DNA of 64,000 nt from Chryseobacterium sp. JAH (GCF_001507335.1 NZ_LMAH01000003.1:1-64000), one strand, 5' to 3'; positions 8,729 to 19,670 are shown, numbered from the stretch's first letter. The notes: a model not told the origin generated them from the letters alone. Numbers and translations are program-made.

Positions 8729-11014
8729 ATGAAAACACCACTTCTCATCGCTGCTATATTTTTCACCGGACTGACTTTTGCCCAGGAAAAAAAATCTGAC
8801 ACTCTAAAAACTAAAAAAATAGAAGAAGTTGTTTTGACTAAACAAGTCTTCAAAAAACAAAGTGACCGTTTTGTTTACGACGTAGCCGCTTCACCTGTTA
8901 CCAAAGGAAATACTACTTTTGACCTTTTAAAGCAAACTCCGCTTTTATCTACAACGGATGATAAAACGTTAAAGATTACAGGAAAAAACAATGCGCTGAT
9001 TTTCATTAACGGCAGAAAATCTAATATGGACGCTGAATCTTTGGCTCAGTTTCTAAAAAATACGCCCGCAGAAAATATTCAGAAAATTGAAGTAATTACT
9101 GTTCCGGGAAGTGAGTTTCAGGTAGAAGCATCCGATGGAATCATCAATATCGTTCTGAAAAAGAAAATGAGTGACGGACTGAACGGAAACATGAGAATGT
9201 CTAACTCGCAAAATAAATACAATTCAAGCTCTGCAAGTTTTTCGGCTAACTACAGAAAAGATAAATTCGGAATAAGCGCCAATCTGTACGGTGGAGAGAA
9301 TATTGAAGCGCAACATTACGTTCTAAGAAACGGAAACGCCTCCTCTTCTAATGAATCTACCGGAAATATTGACGACCCGAATCAATACATCGGCGGCTAC
9401 CTGAATTTCGACTATCAATTAACTGACAAAAGCAACCTGGCACTATCGTGGAATTCTAATGCCGGCAGAAGTTACGATTCTACGGTTAATTTGTTCAATA
9501 CCATAAAGTCTTTAGACAGCAAAACACAATCTTACATTACCAACTATACCAACTCGAGAAATAATGAAGATGCGCGTTCTTACAACAATTCGGTTAATTT
9601 AAATTATGAATTAAAAACAGATTCGTTGGGAAGTAAATTAAATCTAAATGCAGCCTACCTAACTTATAAAAGATTACAGTATACCGATAACAAAACATTT
9701 TTTGCTGATGCCCTAGGAAATGATGTAGGCTTTGGACAAACCATCATTCAAACGCTGCCTCAAAAAATCAACAACTTTTCTGCTACGGTAGATTATATTC
9801 AGAAGTTCAAGAATGATTTTACAGTTTCAATTGGTGGAAACTTTAATAAAACAAAAACCGATAACGATACTAAAAACGACACGTTCGTAGAAGGTGAGGC
9901 TCCTGAATTTGCACCTAATCATTTTATTTATGATGAGAATATCTACGGTGCTTACTTAACTTTAGAAAAGAAATTCTCAGATAAATTCTCAGGAAAAGCA
10001 GGAACAAGATATGAAATCACCAACAGTTTGGGAACCTCAGACAACGCCGCTCCTGAGTACAGAAAGATTGAGAGAAATTATAATAACGTACTTCCTTATT
10101 TAAGTTTGAACTATGCGCTTAATGATAAAAACAATATCTCTTATGCATTCTCAAGCAGAATGAGAAGACCAAGTTTCTGGGAGCTGAATCCTGTGAGAAA
10201 CATTCTTACAGAAGACAACTATACTCAGAACAACCCATTTGTAAAGGCATCATCCACCTACAGTCATGAATTGACGTATATGTTTAAAAATTCATATTTC
10301 TTGATTTTAAGCCATTCATTATTTAAAGACAAAATTACGCAGGTGCCTTTACAGAGAGACATTTTAAAAGACAGAAGAGATGCAGACGGGAATGTTGTGT
10401 TTGATCCTGTAACCAATCTTCCAGTACAGGATTCTTACAAGCAATTGAGATACATCCGTACCAATTTTGGCGATAAGCAGGAAATGTCTGCGATGTTGGG
10501 AATGCAAAAAACATTTTTTAATAACTATCTGACCACTAACTTCAATATCGGTTTACAAAGAAATGTAAATGATGGAAGTCTGAGCATAGACCCAACTTCC
10601 GGAGATGTATTCCCGCTGTATGAAAACAAAATCAGCTCAACGAGTATTTTGATTCAAACGAATAATACCATTCGTTTAGATAAAAAGAAAACATGGTTTT
10701 TAGGCGTGAATTATTTCTTTGTAGACAAGCAGCAAATTGAATTGGGAATGTTGAAAAACCTGATGAGCCTCGATGTAAGCATTAAGAAAAACTGGAACGA
10801 CTGGACCTTTGCTTTAAATCTTACCGATGTTCTTAGAACTAACATTGTAGAAATTGAAGATTATCAGGCAAACGGAAATTACAATTACGTGAAAAACGAC
10901 CAGTTCAGAAGAGGCGGAACCTTCAGCATCACCTATAATTTCGGAAATCAGAAAGTGAAAAAAGTAAGAGACATCGAAGGCGCGTCTGATGCCATCAAAA
11001 GCAGAACGAGATAA
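8729..11014 (+). CDS. TonB-dependent outer-membrane beta-barrel protein
   Basis: A 761-aa outer-membrane receptor of the OMP_b-brl_3 type. It has a signal peptide (MKTPLLIAAIFFTGLTFAQ), a short spacer (KKIEEVVLTKQVFKKQSDR) and a plug-like domain with LIFINGRKSNMDAESLAQFL and IEVITVPGSEFQVEASDGII (about residues 85-150). A long series of amphipathic strands rich in aromatic residues follows. Unlike SusC-type receptors it has no N-terminal carboxypeptidase-regulatory domain and no neighbouring SusD. The substrate cannot be told from sequence; it may be a siderophore, peptide or other small ligand. Confidence 0.85.
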   Translation: MKTPLLIAAIFFTGLTFAQEKKSDTLKTKKIEEVVLTKQVFKKQSDRFVYDVAASPVTKGNTTFDLLKQTPLLSTTDDKTLKITGKNNALIFINGRKSNMDAESLAQFLKNTPAENIQKIEVITVPGSEFQVEASDGIINIVLKKKMSDGLNGNMRMSNSQNKYNSSSASFSANYRKDKFGISANLYGGENIEAQHYVLRNGNASSSNESTGNIDDPNQYIGGYLNFDYQLTDKSNLALSWNSNAGRSYDSTVNLFNTIKSLDSKTQSYITNYTNSRNNEDARSYNNSVNLNYELKTDSLGSKLNLNAAYLTYKRLQYTDNKTFFADALGNDVGFGQTIIQTLPQKINNFSATVDYIQKFKNDFTVSIGGNFNKTKTDNDTKNDTFVEGEAPEFAPNHFIYDENIYGAYLTLEKKFSDKFSGKAGTRYEITNSLGTSDNAAPEYRKIERNYNNVLPYLSLNYALNDKNNISYAFSSRMRRPSFWELNPVRNILTEDNYTQNNPFVKASSTYSHELTYMFKNSYFLILSHSLFKDKITQVPLQRDILKDRRDADGNVVFDPVTNLPVQDSYKQLRYIRTNFGDKQEMSAMLGMQKTFFNNYLTTNFNIGLQRNVNDGSLSIDPTSGDVFPLYENKISSTSILIQTNNTIRLDKKKTWFLGVNYFFVDKQQIELGMLKNLMSLDVSIKKNWNDWTFALNLTDVLRTNIVEIEDYQANGNYNYVKNDQFRRGGTFSITYNFGNQKVKKVRDIEGASDAIKSRTR

Positions 11015-11048
11015 AACAATCATTCTTCATATATTATTTTGTAAGAGA

Positions 11049-11076
11049 AACCTGCCGGGAAACCGGTGGGTTTTTC
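11049..11076 (+). terminator. terminator after the TonB-dependent gene
   Basis: A 10-bp stem (49-58 with 63-72 of this hundred) including two G-T wobbles closes a GAAA tetraloop and runs into a T tract. It lies 35 bases after the stop codon and just before the next start. Confidence 0.8.
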
Positions 11077-11089
11077 TATCTTTAGGAGT

Positions 11090-11944
11090 ATGAATAAATT
11101 TCTCTCTTCAATTTTAATGATTTTAATTCTTTACAGCTGTGAAGAAAAAAGCGTCAATCTCGGAAAAGACATTTCGTTTGATAAAGAGATGAATATTTCT
11201 TACGGAACAGATTCTCAACAAAAATTAGACTTATATATTCCAAAAAATAAAGATTCAATTAAAGGAATTTTCATCATCATTCATGGTGGTGGATGGAGGG
11301 CGGGAGACAAATCTAATCTTACATTTTTCACAATGTCATTAATGCAGAAACTTCCGGATTATGCTTTTGCAAATATGAATTATCGTTTAGCAGATGTACA
11401 TTCTTTTGTTCTTCCTAACCAAACTAACGATATTGATAGCGCGCTCGGTTTATTAGTTAAAAGATTTCATCCAAATTTTAAATTTATTGTAATGGGAAAT
11501 AGCGCAGGAGCTCATTTATCAATGTTATATGGCTACAATTCTTTTTTTAATTTTAAACATCATAACAAAATCAAAGCGATCGTTAATATTGTAGGACCAG
11601 CTGATTTACTGCATAAAGATTTTGCTCATTACTCCGATTATGATTTTGTTGAAAAACATATGATTGATATGAAAACTCCAACTCCAACTGATCTTACAAA
11701 CTTAGATATTCCAAATCCTGTTTATTGGATCAATGAAAATTCTCCACCCACTATTTCTTTCTACGGAAATAATGATCTGGTGATTCCACTTTCGCAGAAA
11801 GGAATTTTAGATTCAGCTTTACATAAAAATAATGTTCTGAATGCATCTTACGAATTTCCCGGCGGACATCTGGATTGGATGAATGAGAAGAATTCACCTT
11901 TTATCATTAATAAAATCGAAAAATTCCTGAATCACATTAAATAA
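11090..11944 (+). CDS. alpha/beta-hydrolase lipoprotein (esterase-like)
   Basis: A 284-aa lipoprotein hydrolase of the BD-FAE / hormone-sensitive-lipase-like group. The start at 11090 gives a lipobox (LILYSC, Cys17). The oxyanion-hole motif is HGGGW at 65-69. The nucleophile is probably Ser138 in GNSAG, with Asp229 (GNNDLV) and His260 (PGGHLDW) completing the triad. The substrate is probably an ester on a carbohydrate or small molecule, but the sequence does not say which. It lies between two terminators and is therefore likely monocistronic. A downstream GH43 enzyme is on the other strand. Confidence 0.8.
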   Translation: MNKFLSSILMILILYSCEEKSVNLGKDISFDKEMNISYGTDSQQKLDLYIPKNKDSIKGIFIIIHGGGWRAGDKSNLTFFTMSLMQKLPDYAFANMNYRLADVHSFVLPNQTNDIDSALGLLVKRFHPNFKFIVMGNSAGAHLSMLYGYNSFFNFKHHNKIKAIVNIVGPADLLHKDFAHYSDYDFVEKHMIDMKTPTPTDLTNLDIPNPVYWINENSPPTISFYGNNDLVIPLSQKGILDSALHKNNVLNASYEFPGGHLDWMNEKNSPFIINKIEKFLNHIK

Positions 11945-11946
11945 AA

Positions 11947-11974
11947 AAACGCCTTGAAAAATTTCAAAGCGTTT
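11947..11974 (+). terminator. terminator after the alpha/beta-hydrolase gene
   Basis: AAACGC/GCGTTT and TTGAAA/TTTCAA stems separated by one mismatch form a hairpin starting a few bases past the stop codon; a T run follows at 11979-11985. Confidence 0.75.
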
Positions 11975-12008
11975 ATCATTTTTTTGCCTTTAAAAGTTTA
12001 AAAATAAA

Positions 12009-13763
12009 TCATTCCGACTTCACCACTTCCGTTCTTTCCGAGATACCATTCGCATTGAACGCTTCGATTTGGAAATAATAAGAATCTGCTCGATCGGCTC
12101 CTGTAAAGAAATATTCATTTTTCCCGTAGACCATGATGCTTCCATATAGTTTGTCGGGAGATTTCCCCCAATAAATAACATAGCCATCAGCCTCCGAATT
12201 CTGTTGCCACTTCATCCAAATGCTTCTTCTCTCACCATATTTTTTTGCATCAGCTCTTAACGGGACAAAATTCTGAACTTTTGCAGGTTTTGCTCCCGCT
12301 CCTTTTCCAAATACTCTGAAACCACTTAATGCAAACTTTCCTGTCGGCATTTTCAGGTTTTCTATTTTTAAATATCTTGCTTCAGCGGGTTTTTCCAATT
12401 CTACATAGTCATGAGGTACGTCTTTGGTATTTTTGCTTTTATCAACGATTACTTTCCACTTTTTGCCATCATTTGAACCCAGGATTTTATACTGATGCAT
12501 TTTGCCTTCGGTTTTTCCCATAAACTCAACATCCTGATCGGCATAGTTGACCTGAATGGCATTAATGGTAGACACTTCACCTAAATCTGTCTGAAACCAT
12601 TCTCCCGATTTTCCGGTTTTGGCGCTCCAATAGGTTTTGATGTCTTCATCCACCGCATTGTTGGAATGATAACCACCTAACGTTGACGAAACCTGAACGG
12701 GTTTATTGTAATTCAGCAACATCCAATTGGTGAACAATCCTTTTGAGAAATCCTTGCCCTGAGCGAACTGCGGAAGTAAAGTGGGATAATCTCCGTACGC
12801 TGTATTCGTGTACATCACATCATCCTTATCAAAACCTGCAGGCCAAATTCCCAGACGTCTTTCGAAATTATTTTTCGTGGAAATAAAAATCGTTGAGACG
12901 TGCCACCAGTTTTTAAAATTATCTTCAAATGTTGCTCCATGTCCCGCCCCTCTCGCAAAGCCTCCGGGTTTATAAGAAAACGGATTGTGCTGCTGGTACT
13001 CATAACCTTCCAAAGGATTTTTTGAAACATAAACTCCATCAGAATACCCACTGAATTCTGTTGCCGGCGCGCCGTACTGCATGTAATATTTGTCTTTATA
13101 CTTCGTTACCCACGCTCCTTCCACAAAAGGCTGCAGGAAAACATTGTCATTGTATTCCCCAAATCTTTCCCAACCGTGATCTTCAGGTTTTAATCTTAAA
13201 ATCGGCTTTACAAAACCTTCAGACTGTAAGTTTTTAACCTTTACTTCTGTACCTAAAAGCGGCCATTCATTACTGGAACCCCAATATAAATACAATTTAT
13301 TTTTGTCTTCGTCATAATGAAAAGCAGGATCCCAAGCTCCCACTTTTAGCGTATCAACTGCTATTTTCCAGTCATCGACCGTTGGGTTGGTCGATTTCCA
13401 GATCGGGAAATCAGATTCCCATGTTGAACCATAAACGTATAAGGTATCTTTCATCGCCCAAACTGCAGGAGCGTTCAGGTCGTGGGTGTATTTATTGTCT
13501 CTGAGGAATTTTCTTTTAACGAATTTCCAGTCGAGCATATTGTCGCTGTGCCAGTAACCCTCCTGATTGGTAGAAAAAAGAAACAGTTTTTTTTGAAAAT
13601 TAACAATCACCGGATCGGCAGTTGCACGGTGTTTTCCCTGTTTTGAAAAAACTTCAAAAGGTGTGTAACCATAATCGATATTAATCGGATTACAATAAGT
13701 TTTTTGTTGGGCATTCATCGAAAACCCTAATAAAGTAGCGAACAAAAGAATATGTTTTTGCAT
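12009..13763 (-). CDS. glycoside hydrolase family 43 protein with discoidin domain
   Basis: A secreted 584-aa glycosidase. The start was placed at MQKHILLF, giving a signal peptide ending near MNAQ. The N-terminal part is a five-bladed propeller of GH43 type: TADPVIV carries the likely catalytic base, and KVGAWDPAFHYDEDKNKLYLYW and ARGAGHGATFEDNF are further blade motifs. A discoidin (F5/8 type C) carbohydrate-binding domain follows at roughly 360-480 (KPVQVSSTLGGYHSNNAVD, WFQTDLGE), then a fibronectin-III-like tail (YGERRSIWMKW, GYVIYWGKSP). GH43 enzymes cleave arabinosides, xylosides or galactosides; which one applies here is not clear. There is no neighbouring sugar operon. Confidence 0.8.
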   Translation of the reverse strand: MQKHILLFATLLGFSMNAQQKTYCNPINIDYGYTPFEVFSKQGKHRATADPVIVNFQKKLFLFSTNQEGYWHSDNMLDWKFVKRKFLRDNKYTHDLNAPAVWAMKDTLYVYGSTWESDFPIWKSTNPTVDDWKIAVDTLKVGAWDPAFHYDEDKNKLYLYWGSSNEWPLLGTEVKVKNLQSEGFVKPILRLKPEDHGWERFGEYNDNVFLQPFVEGAWVTKYKDKYYMQYGAPATEFSGYSDGVYVSKNPLEGYEYQQHNPFSYKPGGFARGAGHGATFEDNFKNWWHVSTIFISTKNNFERRLGIWPAGFDKDDVMYTNTAYGDYPTLLPQFAQGKDFSKGLFTNWMLLNYNKPVQVSSTLGGYHSNNAVDEDIKTYWSAKTGKSGEWFQTDLGEVSTINAIQVNYADQDVEFMGKTEGKMHQYKILGSNDGKKWKVIVDKSKNTKDVPHDYVELEKPAEARYLKIENLKMPTGKFALSGFRVFGKGAGAKPAKVQNFVPLRADAKKYGERRSIWMKWQQNSEADGYVIYWGKSPDKLYGSIMVYGKNEYFFTGADRADSYYFQIEAFNANGISERTEVVKSE

Positions 13764-13811
13764 CGTAGTATTTCTTAAAGACAAATTTAATTAAAGTTTT
13801 GGGGTTTGCGA

Positions 13812-13934
13812 ATGAAAAAAAATTATAAAGATGCTGGTGAATTTCTGAAAGAACTGAAAACTAATCACGAATTACAAATCCGCAGCAACGGTATGTTTCA
13901 ATTCATCAATTTACTTTTCGCAAAAGATGATTAA
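13812..13934 (+). CDS. possible small protein, 40 aa
   Basis: A short frame (starts MKKNYKDAGEFLKELK, ends NLLFAKDD) in the gap between the GH43 gene and a minus-strand membrane protein gene. It is soluble, charged and lysine-rich, with an amphipathic helical beginning. I recognise no family. No promoter or terminator clearly frames it, so it could be a chance frame or the remnant of a longer gene. Confidence 0.25.
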   Translation: MKKNYKDAGEFLKELKTNHELQIRSNGMFQFINLLFAKDD

Positions 13935-14050
13935 GGAAATTTTACTAAATTATTTTATCTTCTATTCGTTGTAATTTTTTACTTACAAATCGAAATCACA
14001 GATTAGATTCTGTAATATCGCTTTAAAATCAGAAACATTGTTTAGAGTAA

Positions 14051-14434
14051 TCACATAGGTGAATCAAATAAAAGATTTTTCACAACACCAATTGTAAGCA
14101 TAAATAAAAAAAACAGTAAAAAATAAACGAAAAAAATTGCAAATCGTTTTCTATTATCATGTTTTAAAAAATTATTTTCTAAATTGTTAGAATTATTTCT
14201 GTCAACAGCATTGTTTAGACCTAAACTAAATATTACAATGATTAAGGTAAATACTATATAAAGAATCATAGATTCTTTGAACTTAAAAAAGAAGCAGATT
14301 AATAGAATATCTATTATTGCAATAATCCAGCTTAATTTAAAAATTTTGAACGAGAATATATTTTTTCCCAACATTAAAAACGTCGAATTTGAAAATATAA
14401 GTACCAGTAGCACTATTTGTAAGATTGTATTCAT
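14051..14434 (-). CDS. hypothetical membrane protein
   Basis: A 127-aa protein with four predicted membrane helices (about residues 3-23, 33-49, 55-75 and 97-119). A polar asparagine-rich loop lies between helices three and four (NNAVDRNNSNNLENNF). There are no recognisable motifs or domains. It is alone on the minus strand, downstream of the CtlX/DDAH-like gene pair but separated from it by a terminator. Function unknown. Confidence 0.6.
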   Translation of the reverse strand: MNTILQIVLLVLIFSNSTFLMLGKNIFSFKIFKLSWIIAIIDILLICFFFKFKESMILYIVFTLIIVIFSLGLNNAVDRNNSNNLENNFLKHDNRKRFAIFFVYFLLFFLFMLTIGVVKNLLFDSPM

Positions 14435-14484
14435 AGTATAATCATCATTTAAAGATCTCTGAATTATATCCTTAAAATCTAAAG

Positions 14485-14519
14485 TAAAAACTTCTGACTC
14501 TATTTAAAAGTCAGAAGTT
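14485..14519 (-). terminator. terminator of the amidinotransferase pair
   Basis: An 11-bp perfect stem (AACTTCTGACT with AGTCAGAAGTT) is followed on the minus strand by a T run. It lies just past the stop codon of the CtlX-like gene. Confidence 0.85.
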
Positions 14520-14542
14520 GTATTTTATTAAATTAAAATGAA

Positions 14543-15466
14543 TTATTTTTTAGGCAGGAAAACTTCGGCAAGCATACATCTTGCACTACCCCCACCGTTT
14601 ACTTCAATAGTATTTAAATCTGAATAGATAATTTCACAGTATTTTTCAATATTTGAAACTTGTTCAGCGTCTAAAGACTGATAAGCGGTCTGACTCATCA
14701 CCAAAAACTTTTCTCCATCTTTATTCTGAACCTGAAGCATATTTCCGGCAAACTGCTGCATTTGCTCTTCGGAAATTTCAATAATTTCTTTCCCTGAATT
14801 CTTAATGGTTTCAATGACCTTGCTTCTTTCCACTTCGTTATCGATGCAGTCAAGACAAATTACCACAAATTGATCTGCAACACACATCATAACATTGGTG
14901 TGATAAATAGGAAGTCTTTCTTCACCAACCGTCTGAAAAGAGTGGAAAACCACTGGCATGAAATCATATTTCGCACAGAATTCTCTGAACAAATTTTCAT
15001 CTAACCGCAAAGAAACTGATCCGTAAGCAATCTTATTATCATGATCGAAAATCATACTTCCTGTTCCTTCTAAAAAGTGACCCTGAATTTCCGGTAACGA
15101 CCAATCGTCGATTTCGTCAACTTCAAAACCCTGATCTTTGATGCTTTCGATAATATCTTCTCTACGCTCTACTCTTCTGTTTGACGCAAACATAGGATAT
15201 AAAACCACTTTTCCGTCATTATGAAAACTTACCCAATTGTTTGGGAAAATAGAATCCGGCGTGTGCGGATCTATTGTATCTTTTATTGTGATGACATTAA
15301 TTCCTTTGCTCTTCAGCTTTTCAACAAAAATTTTAAATTCCGCCAAAGCTTTTGACTGAATATCTGCTCCTTTCTGTTCCATCTGAAAGTAGTTATTCTC
15401 TGCCGTTTCTGCATTGTACCCGAATGCAATCGGCTCTATCATTAATACTGTATCTGTTGTCTGCAT
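14543..15466 (-). CDS. ctlX: CtlX-type amidinotransferase-fold hydrolase
   Basis: A 307-aa guanidine-group hydrolase of the pentein fold, closest to the CtlX group (citrulline or arginine utilisation). Motifs in order: FPNNWVSFH substrate-site segment (about 74-82), FLEGTGSMIFD with the catalytic acid, YHTNVMMCV with the catalytic histidine, and a C-terminal GGGSARCMLAEVF holding the nucleophilic cysteine. It is the second gene of a pair, 31 bases behind another pentein-fold enzyme. The two probably act on related guanidino or ureido compounds. The exact substrate is inferred and could be arginine, citrulline or a methylated arginine. Confidence 0.75.
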   Translation of the reverse strand: MQTTDTVLMIEPIAFGYNAETAENNYFQMEQKGADIQSKALAEFKIFVEKLKSKGINVITIKDTIDPHTPDSIFPNNWVSFHNDGKVVLYPMFASNRRVERREDIIESIKDQGFEVDEIDDWSLPEIQGHFLEGTGSMIFDHDNKIAYGSVSLRLDENLFREFCAKYDFMPVVFHSFQTVGEERLPIYHTNVMMCVADQFVVICLDCIDNEVERSKVIETIKNSGKEIIEISEEQMQQFAGNMLQVQNKDGEKFLVMSQTAYQSLDAEQVSNIEKYCEIIYSDLNTIEVNGGGSARCMLAEVFLPKK

Positions 15467-15497
15467 TTTGTTCTAATTTAAAATTATTAAATCAAAT

Positions 15498-16412
15498 CTA
15501 TTCTCTTACTAGAGGCATTGTTGAACATCTCAGCAAACCTCCCATTTTAGAAATCTCTCTGTAAGGGATTTCTTCCACAGTCATTCCCCATTCGTTTCTC
15601 AGGTGATTATTCATTCTTGTAAACGAACTGTCTGAAACAACAACCTCAGGAGAGATAGAGAAAATATTCGGGAACATTTCAAACATTTCTTCATCGGTAA
15701 CGTGGAAACAGTTTTCTTCCCCAAAAATATCGATGATTAAATTATAATCGCTCTCGTCTACAAAACCGTTTTTGTAAATAATACATTTATCTGTACCAAT
15801 CGGATTGAAAGTACAGTCTAAATGCAGAATCCCTTGATAAGGTTCTCTGTCATTTTTCTTGAGTTCAAAATCCAAGATTCTTTTCTTAGGAAAATATTCT
15901 TTTAAGATCTCGATGGCATATTCATTGGTTCTGGCCGTCTTAAAATTACGATAATCTTGTGAAAAGCAGGTTCCTATGAAAATAAAATCGTTCCATACGA
16001 TAACATCTCCGCCTTCGATGTGAGCTGTGTCCGGAAGATTGATAATGTCTCTCCATTTTACTTTTTCAAAAATAGAACGGTAAGCATCCTGTTCATCAGC
16101 ACGGTCTGCGATGACGTTTGAAATAATCATTTTATCTTCAATGACAAACGAAACATCTCTTGCGAAAACCTGATTGTAATCTTTGATAATACTCGGACGA
16201 AGAACTTCAACATCGTACTTTTTTAAAACTTTTTCAAAAGCTTCCATTTCATCAATAATATCTTTTTCTTTCGGATAAATATTATGTTGAATGGAATGAT
16301 ATGATTTTGCATCATAACTTTCTTCTAAAGTAGGATCTGGCCCCATTGAGTTGGGCTGCCCCAAAACCACTGACTTCAGTTTGCCGGTTTCGTTTTTGAT
16401 ATTTAGTTTCAT
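15498..16412 (-). CDS. DDAH/arginine deiminase-like hydrolase
   Basis: A 304-aa pentein-fold enzyme, first in the two-gene operon. It shows FARDVSFVIEDKMI (substrate-binding aspartate), HIEGGDVIVW with the acid, LHLDCTFNPIG with the catalytic histidine, and the terminal GGLLRCSTMPLVRE with the nucleophilic cysteine. This pattern fits dimethylarginine dimethylaminohydrolase and arginine-deiminase relatives that release a ureido product. At 304 aa it is shorter than classical ArcA (about 410 aa). A consensus promoter lies about 60 bases upstream. The exact substrate is not determined. Confidence 0.75.
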   Translation of the reverse strand: MKLNIKNETGKLKSVVLGQPNSMGPDPTLEESYDAKSYHSIQHNIYPKEKDIIDEMEAFEKVLKKYDVEVLRPSIIKDYNQVFARDVSFVIEDKMIISNVIADRADEQDAYRSIFEKVKWRDIINLPDTAHIEGGDVIVWNDFIFIGTCFSQDYRNFKTARTNEYAIEILKEYFPKKRILDFELKKNDREPYQGILHLDCTFNPIGTDKCIIYKNGFVDESDYNLIIDIFGEENCFHVTDEEMFEMFPNIFSISPEVVVSDSSFTRMNNHLRNEWGMTVEEIPYREISKMGGLLRCSTMPLVRE

Positions 16413-16469
16413 AAAAATTCTTCTGATGTATTGGCTTTAAATAGAGCGTTTTTTACATAGCATGAGCCA

Positions 16470-16498
16470 CAAATATAATGAAACGTCGTTGAAGTCAA
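16470..16498 (-). promoter_or_regulatory. promoter of the amidinotransferase pair
   Basis: On the minus strand TTG (16498-16496), 18 bases, then TATATTTG (16477-16470) fits the Bacteroidota consensus well. The leader to the ATG at 16412 would be about 50 bases. Confidence 0.7.
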
Positions 16499-16499
16499 A

Positions 16500-16910
16500 A
16501 ATTTAATATTGAATAAAATCCATCGAATATTTGATTAAAATATCCGTTTGAATTATTGTCAAAATAATCAAATTCTATCTATCTATTTACTTTTTCACAG
16601 ATATAAATAACGGTGTTGATCAGGGTGTCAAATCATAAAATCTTTAGAAGAAAAAGTATAAGGACTTAATTTATATCTAAATTAATTGCATGAAGATAAA
16701 ATATTGAAAAAAGAAGATTTTTGAACCAACCAAAAACGTTATCAACATGATATTTGAAATACTGTAGTTCCATTTTGCGTATAAAAATCAATACATCTAT
16801 AAACTACTTATAAGGAACTCAAATTTGTCCTACAACCCTTCCGCTGCTCCGGACTTTCCTTGATGAATAGAGTACTAAATTATTTGACGTTGCACTTTCT
16901 GATTTATTTC
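16500..16910. other. intergenic region without recognised content
   Basis: About 410 AT-rich bases between the amidinotransferase promoter and the gltA terminator. I see no open frame of note, no tRNA-like cloverleaf, no strong hairpin and no repeat. It could hold an unrecognised small RNA. Confidence 0.5.
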
Positions 16911-16945
16911 ACAAAAAAAATCCCAAAGCAAAACTTTGGGATTTT
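16911..16945 (-). terminator. terminator of gltA
   Basis: AATCCCAAAG and CTTTGGGATT form a 10-bp stem with a short loop. On the minus strand it runs into an eight-base T tract, 25 bases after the gltA stop. Confidence 0.9.
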
Positions 16946-16967
16946 AAATTTATAGGAGAAACTAATA

Positions 16968-18254
16968 TTATCTGTTTGTAATATCAATATAATCTCTCTT
17001 TTGAGCTCCTTGATAAACCTGTCTTGGTCTTCCGATTGGGTCTCCTTTCAATCTCATTTCTTTCCATTGAGCGATCCATCCAGGAAGTCTTCCTAATGCG
17101 AACATTACAGTAAACATTTCTGTTGGAATTCCTAATGCTCTGTAGATGATTCCAGAATAGAAATCTACGTTTGGATATAATTTTCTTTCGATGAAGTATT
17201 CGTCTTCAAGAGCTACTTTTTCTAACTGCATTGCAATATCAAGTGCCTTATCTTCAATTCCTAAAGCGCTCAACAAGTCGTCAGCAGCTTTTTTGATGAT
17301 TTTTGCTCTTGGATCGAAGTTTTTGTACACTCTGTGTCCGAATCCCATCAAACGGAAGCTGTCGTTCTTATCTTTCGCTTTAGCAACCCATTTGTTAACA
17401 TCACCACCATCTTTTTCAATTAATTCAAGCATTTCGATAACTGCTTGGTTTGCACCACCGTGAAGTGGTCCCCAAAGTGCAGAAATACCTGCAGAAACTG
17501 AAGCGAAAAGGCCTGTGTGAGCAGAACCTACCATTCTAACAGTAGATGTAGAACAGTTTTGCTCGTGGTCAGCATGAAGGATTAATAATTTATCTAAAGC
17601 AGCAGTCACTACAGGATTGATTTCGAACTCTTCGTTTGGTAATCTGAACGCCATTTTGTAGAAGTTTTCCACATAGTTTAGGCTGTTATCTCCGTGGTTT
17701 AAAGGTAAACCTAACGTTTTTCTGTACGTCCAAGCTGCAAGGTGAGCAAATTTAGCAATCAATAATTCTGCAGCAAGATCCATTTCTTCTTTAGACTGTA
17801 CATTAACAGCTTTAGGGTTAAAGGCAGTTAATGCAGAAGTAAGAGAAGATAAAACTCCCATTGGGTGAGCAGAACGAGGGAAAGCATCGATGATTTTTTT
17901 CATCTCCTCTGCTACGAAGTTATATTTTTTTATGTTACCGTTGAAGGTTTCAAATTGCTCTTTTGTAGGCAATTCACCGTGTAACAAAAGGTACATTACC
18001 TCAGTAAAGTTTGATTTTTCAGCAATTTGCTCGATAGGATAACCTCTGTAGAATAATTCTCCCTGGTCACCATCAAGATAAGTGATTTCGCTTAATGTTG
18101 CACCTGTGTTTTTGTATCCTAAATCTAAGGTGATAAGACCAGTTTGGTCTCTTAATTTTGAAATATCTATTCCTCTGTCTCCGATTGTACTATCTACGAT
18201 AGGATATTCATACGAATTACCATCGTAATTCAATATAACTTTGTTGTCTGACAT
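16968..18254 (-). CDS. gltA: citrate synthase
   Basis: Condenses oxaloacetate and acetyl-CoA to citrate in the TCA cycle. The 428-aa length is that of the hexameric type II enzyme. Recognisable parts are HADHEQNCSTSTVRMVGSAH with the substrate-binding histidine, GPLHGGANQAVIEML, GFGHRVYKNFDPRA with the second active-site histidine, and the catalytic aspartate in PNVDFYSGI. The N-terminal beta domain (MSDNKVILNYDGNSYEYP) is the usual one. It lies downstream of eno on the same strand, with a terminator between them. Confidence 0.97.
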   Translation of the reverse strand: MSDNKVILNYDGNSYEYPIVDSTIGDRGIDISKLRDQTGLITLDLGYKNTGATLSEITYLDGDQGELFYRGYPIEQIAEKSNFTEVMYLLLHGELPTKEQFETFNGNIKKYNFVAEEMKKIIDAFPRSAHPMGVLSSLTSALTAFNPKAVNVQSKEEMDLAAELLIAKFAHLAAWTYRKTLGLPLNHGDNSLNYVENFYKMAFRLPNEEFEINPVVTAALDKLLILHADHEQNCSTSTVRMVGSAHTGLFASVSAGISALWGPLHGGANQAVIEMLELIEKDGGDVNKWVAKAKDKNDSFRLMGFGHRVYKNFDPRAKIIKKAADDLLSALGIEDKALDIAMQLEKVALEDEYFIERKLYPNVDFYSGIIYRALGIPTEMFTVMFALGRLPGWIAQWKEMRLKGDPIGRPRQVYQGAQKRDYIDITNR

Positions 18255-18296
18255 TATTATAATATTTTATTTAAATTTCTTAAAAATACATAAAAA

Positions 18297-18332
18297 AACA
18301 GCAACCAAAAAATAGTATGCTGTTTTTTTTGA
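18297..18332 (-). terminator. terminator of eno
   Basis: AACAGCA and TGCTGTT pair around a 14-nt loop, with T runs on either side; on the minus strand the stem is followed by TTTTT. It lies between the eno stop and the gltA start. Confidence 0.65.
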
Positions 18333-18338
18333 GATTTA

Positions 18339-19670
<1,332 letters not shown>

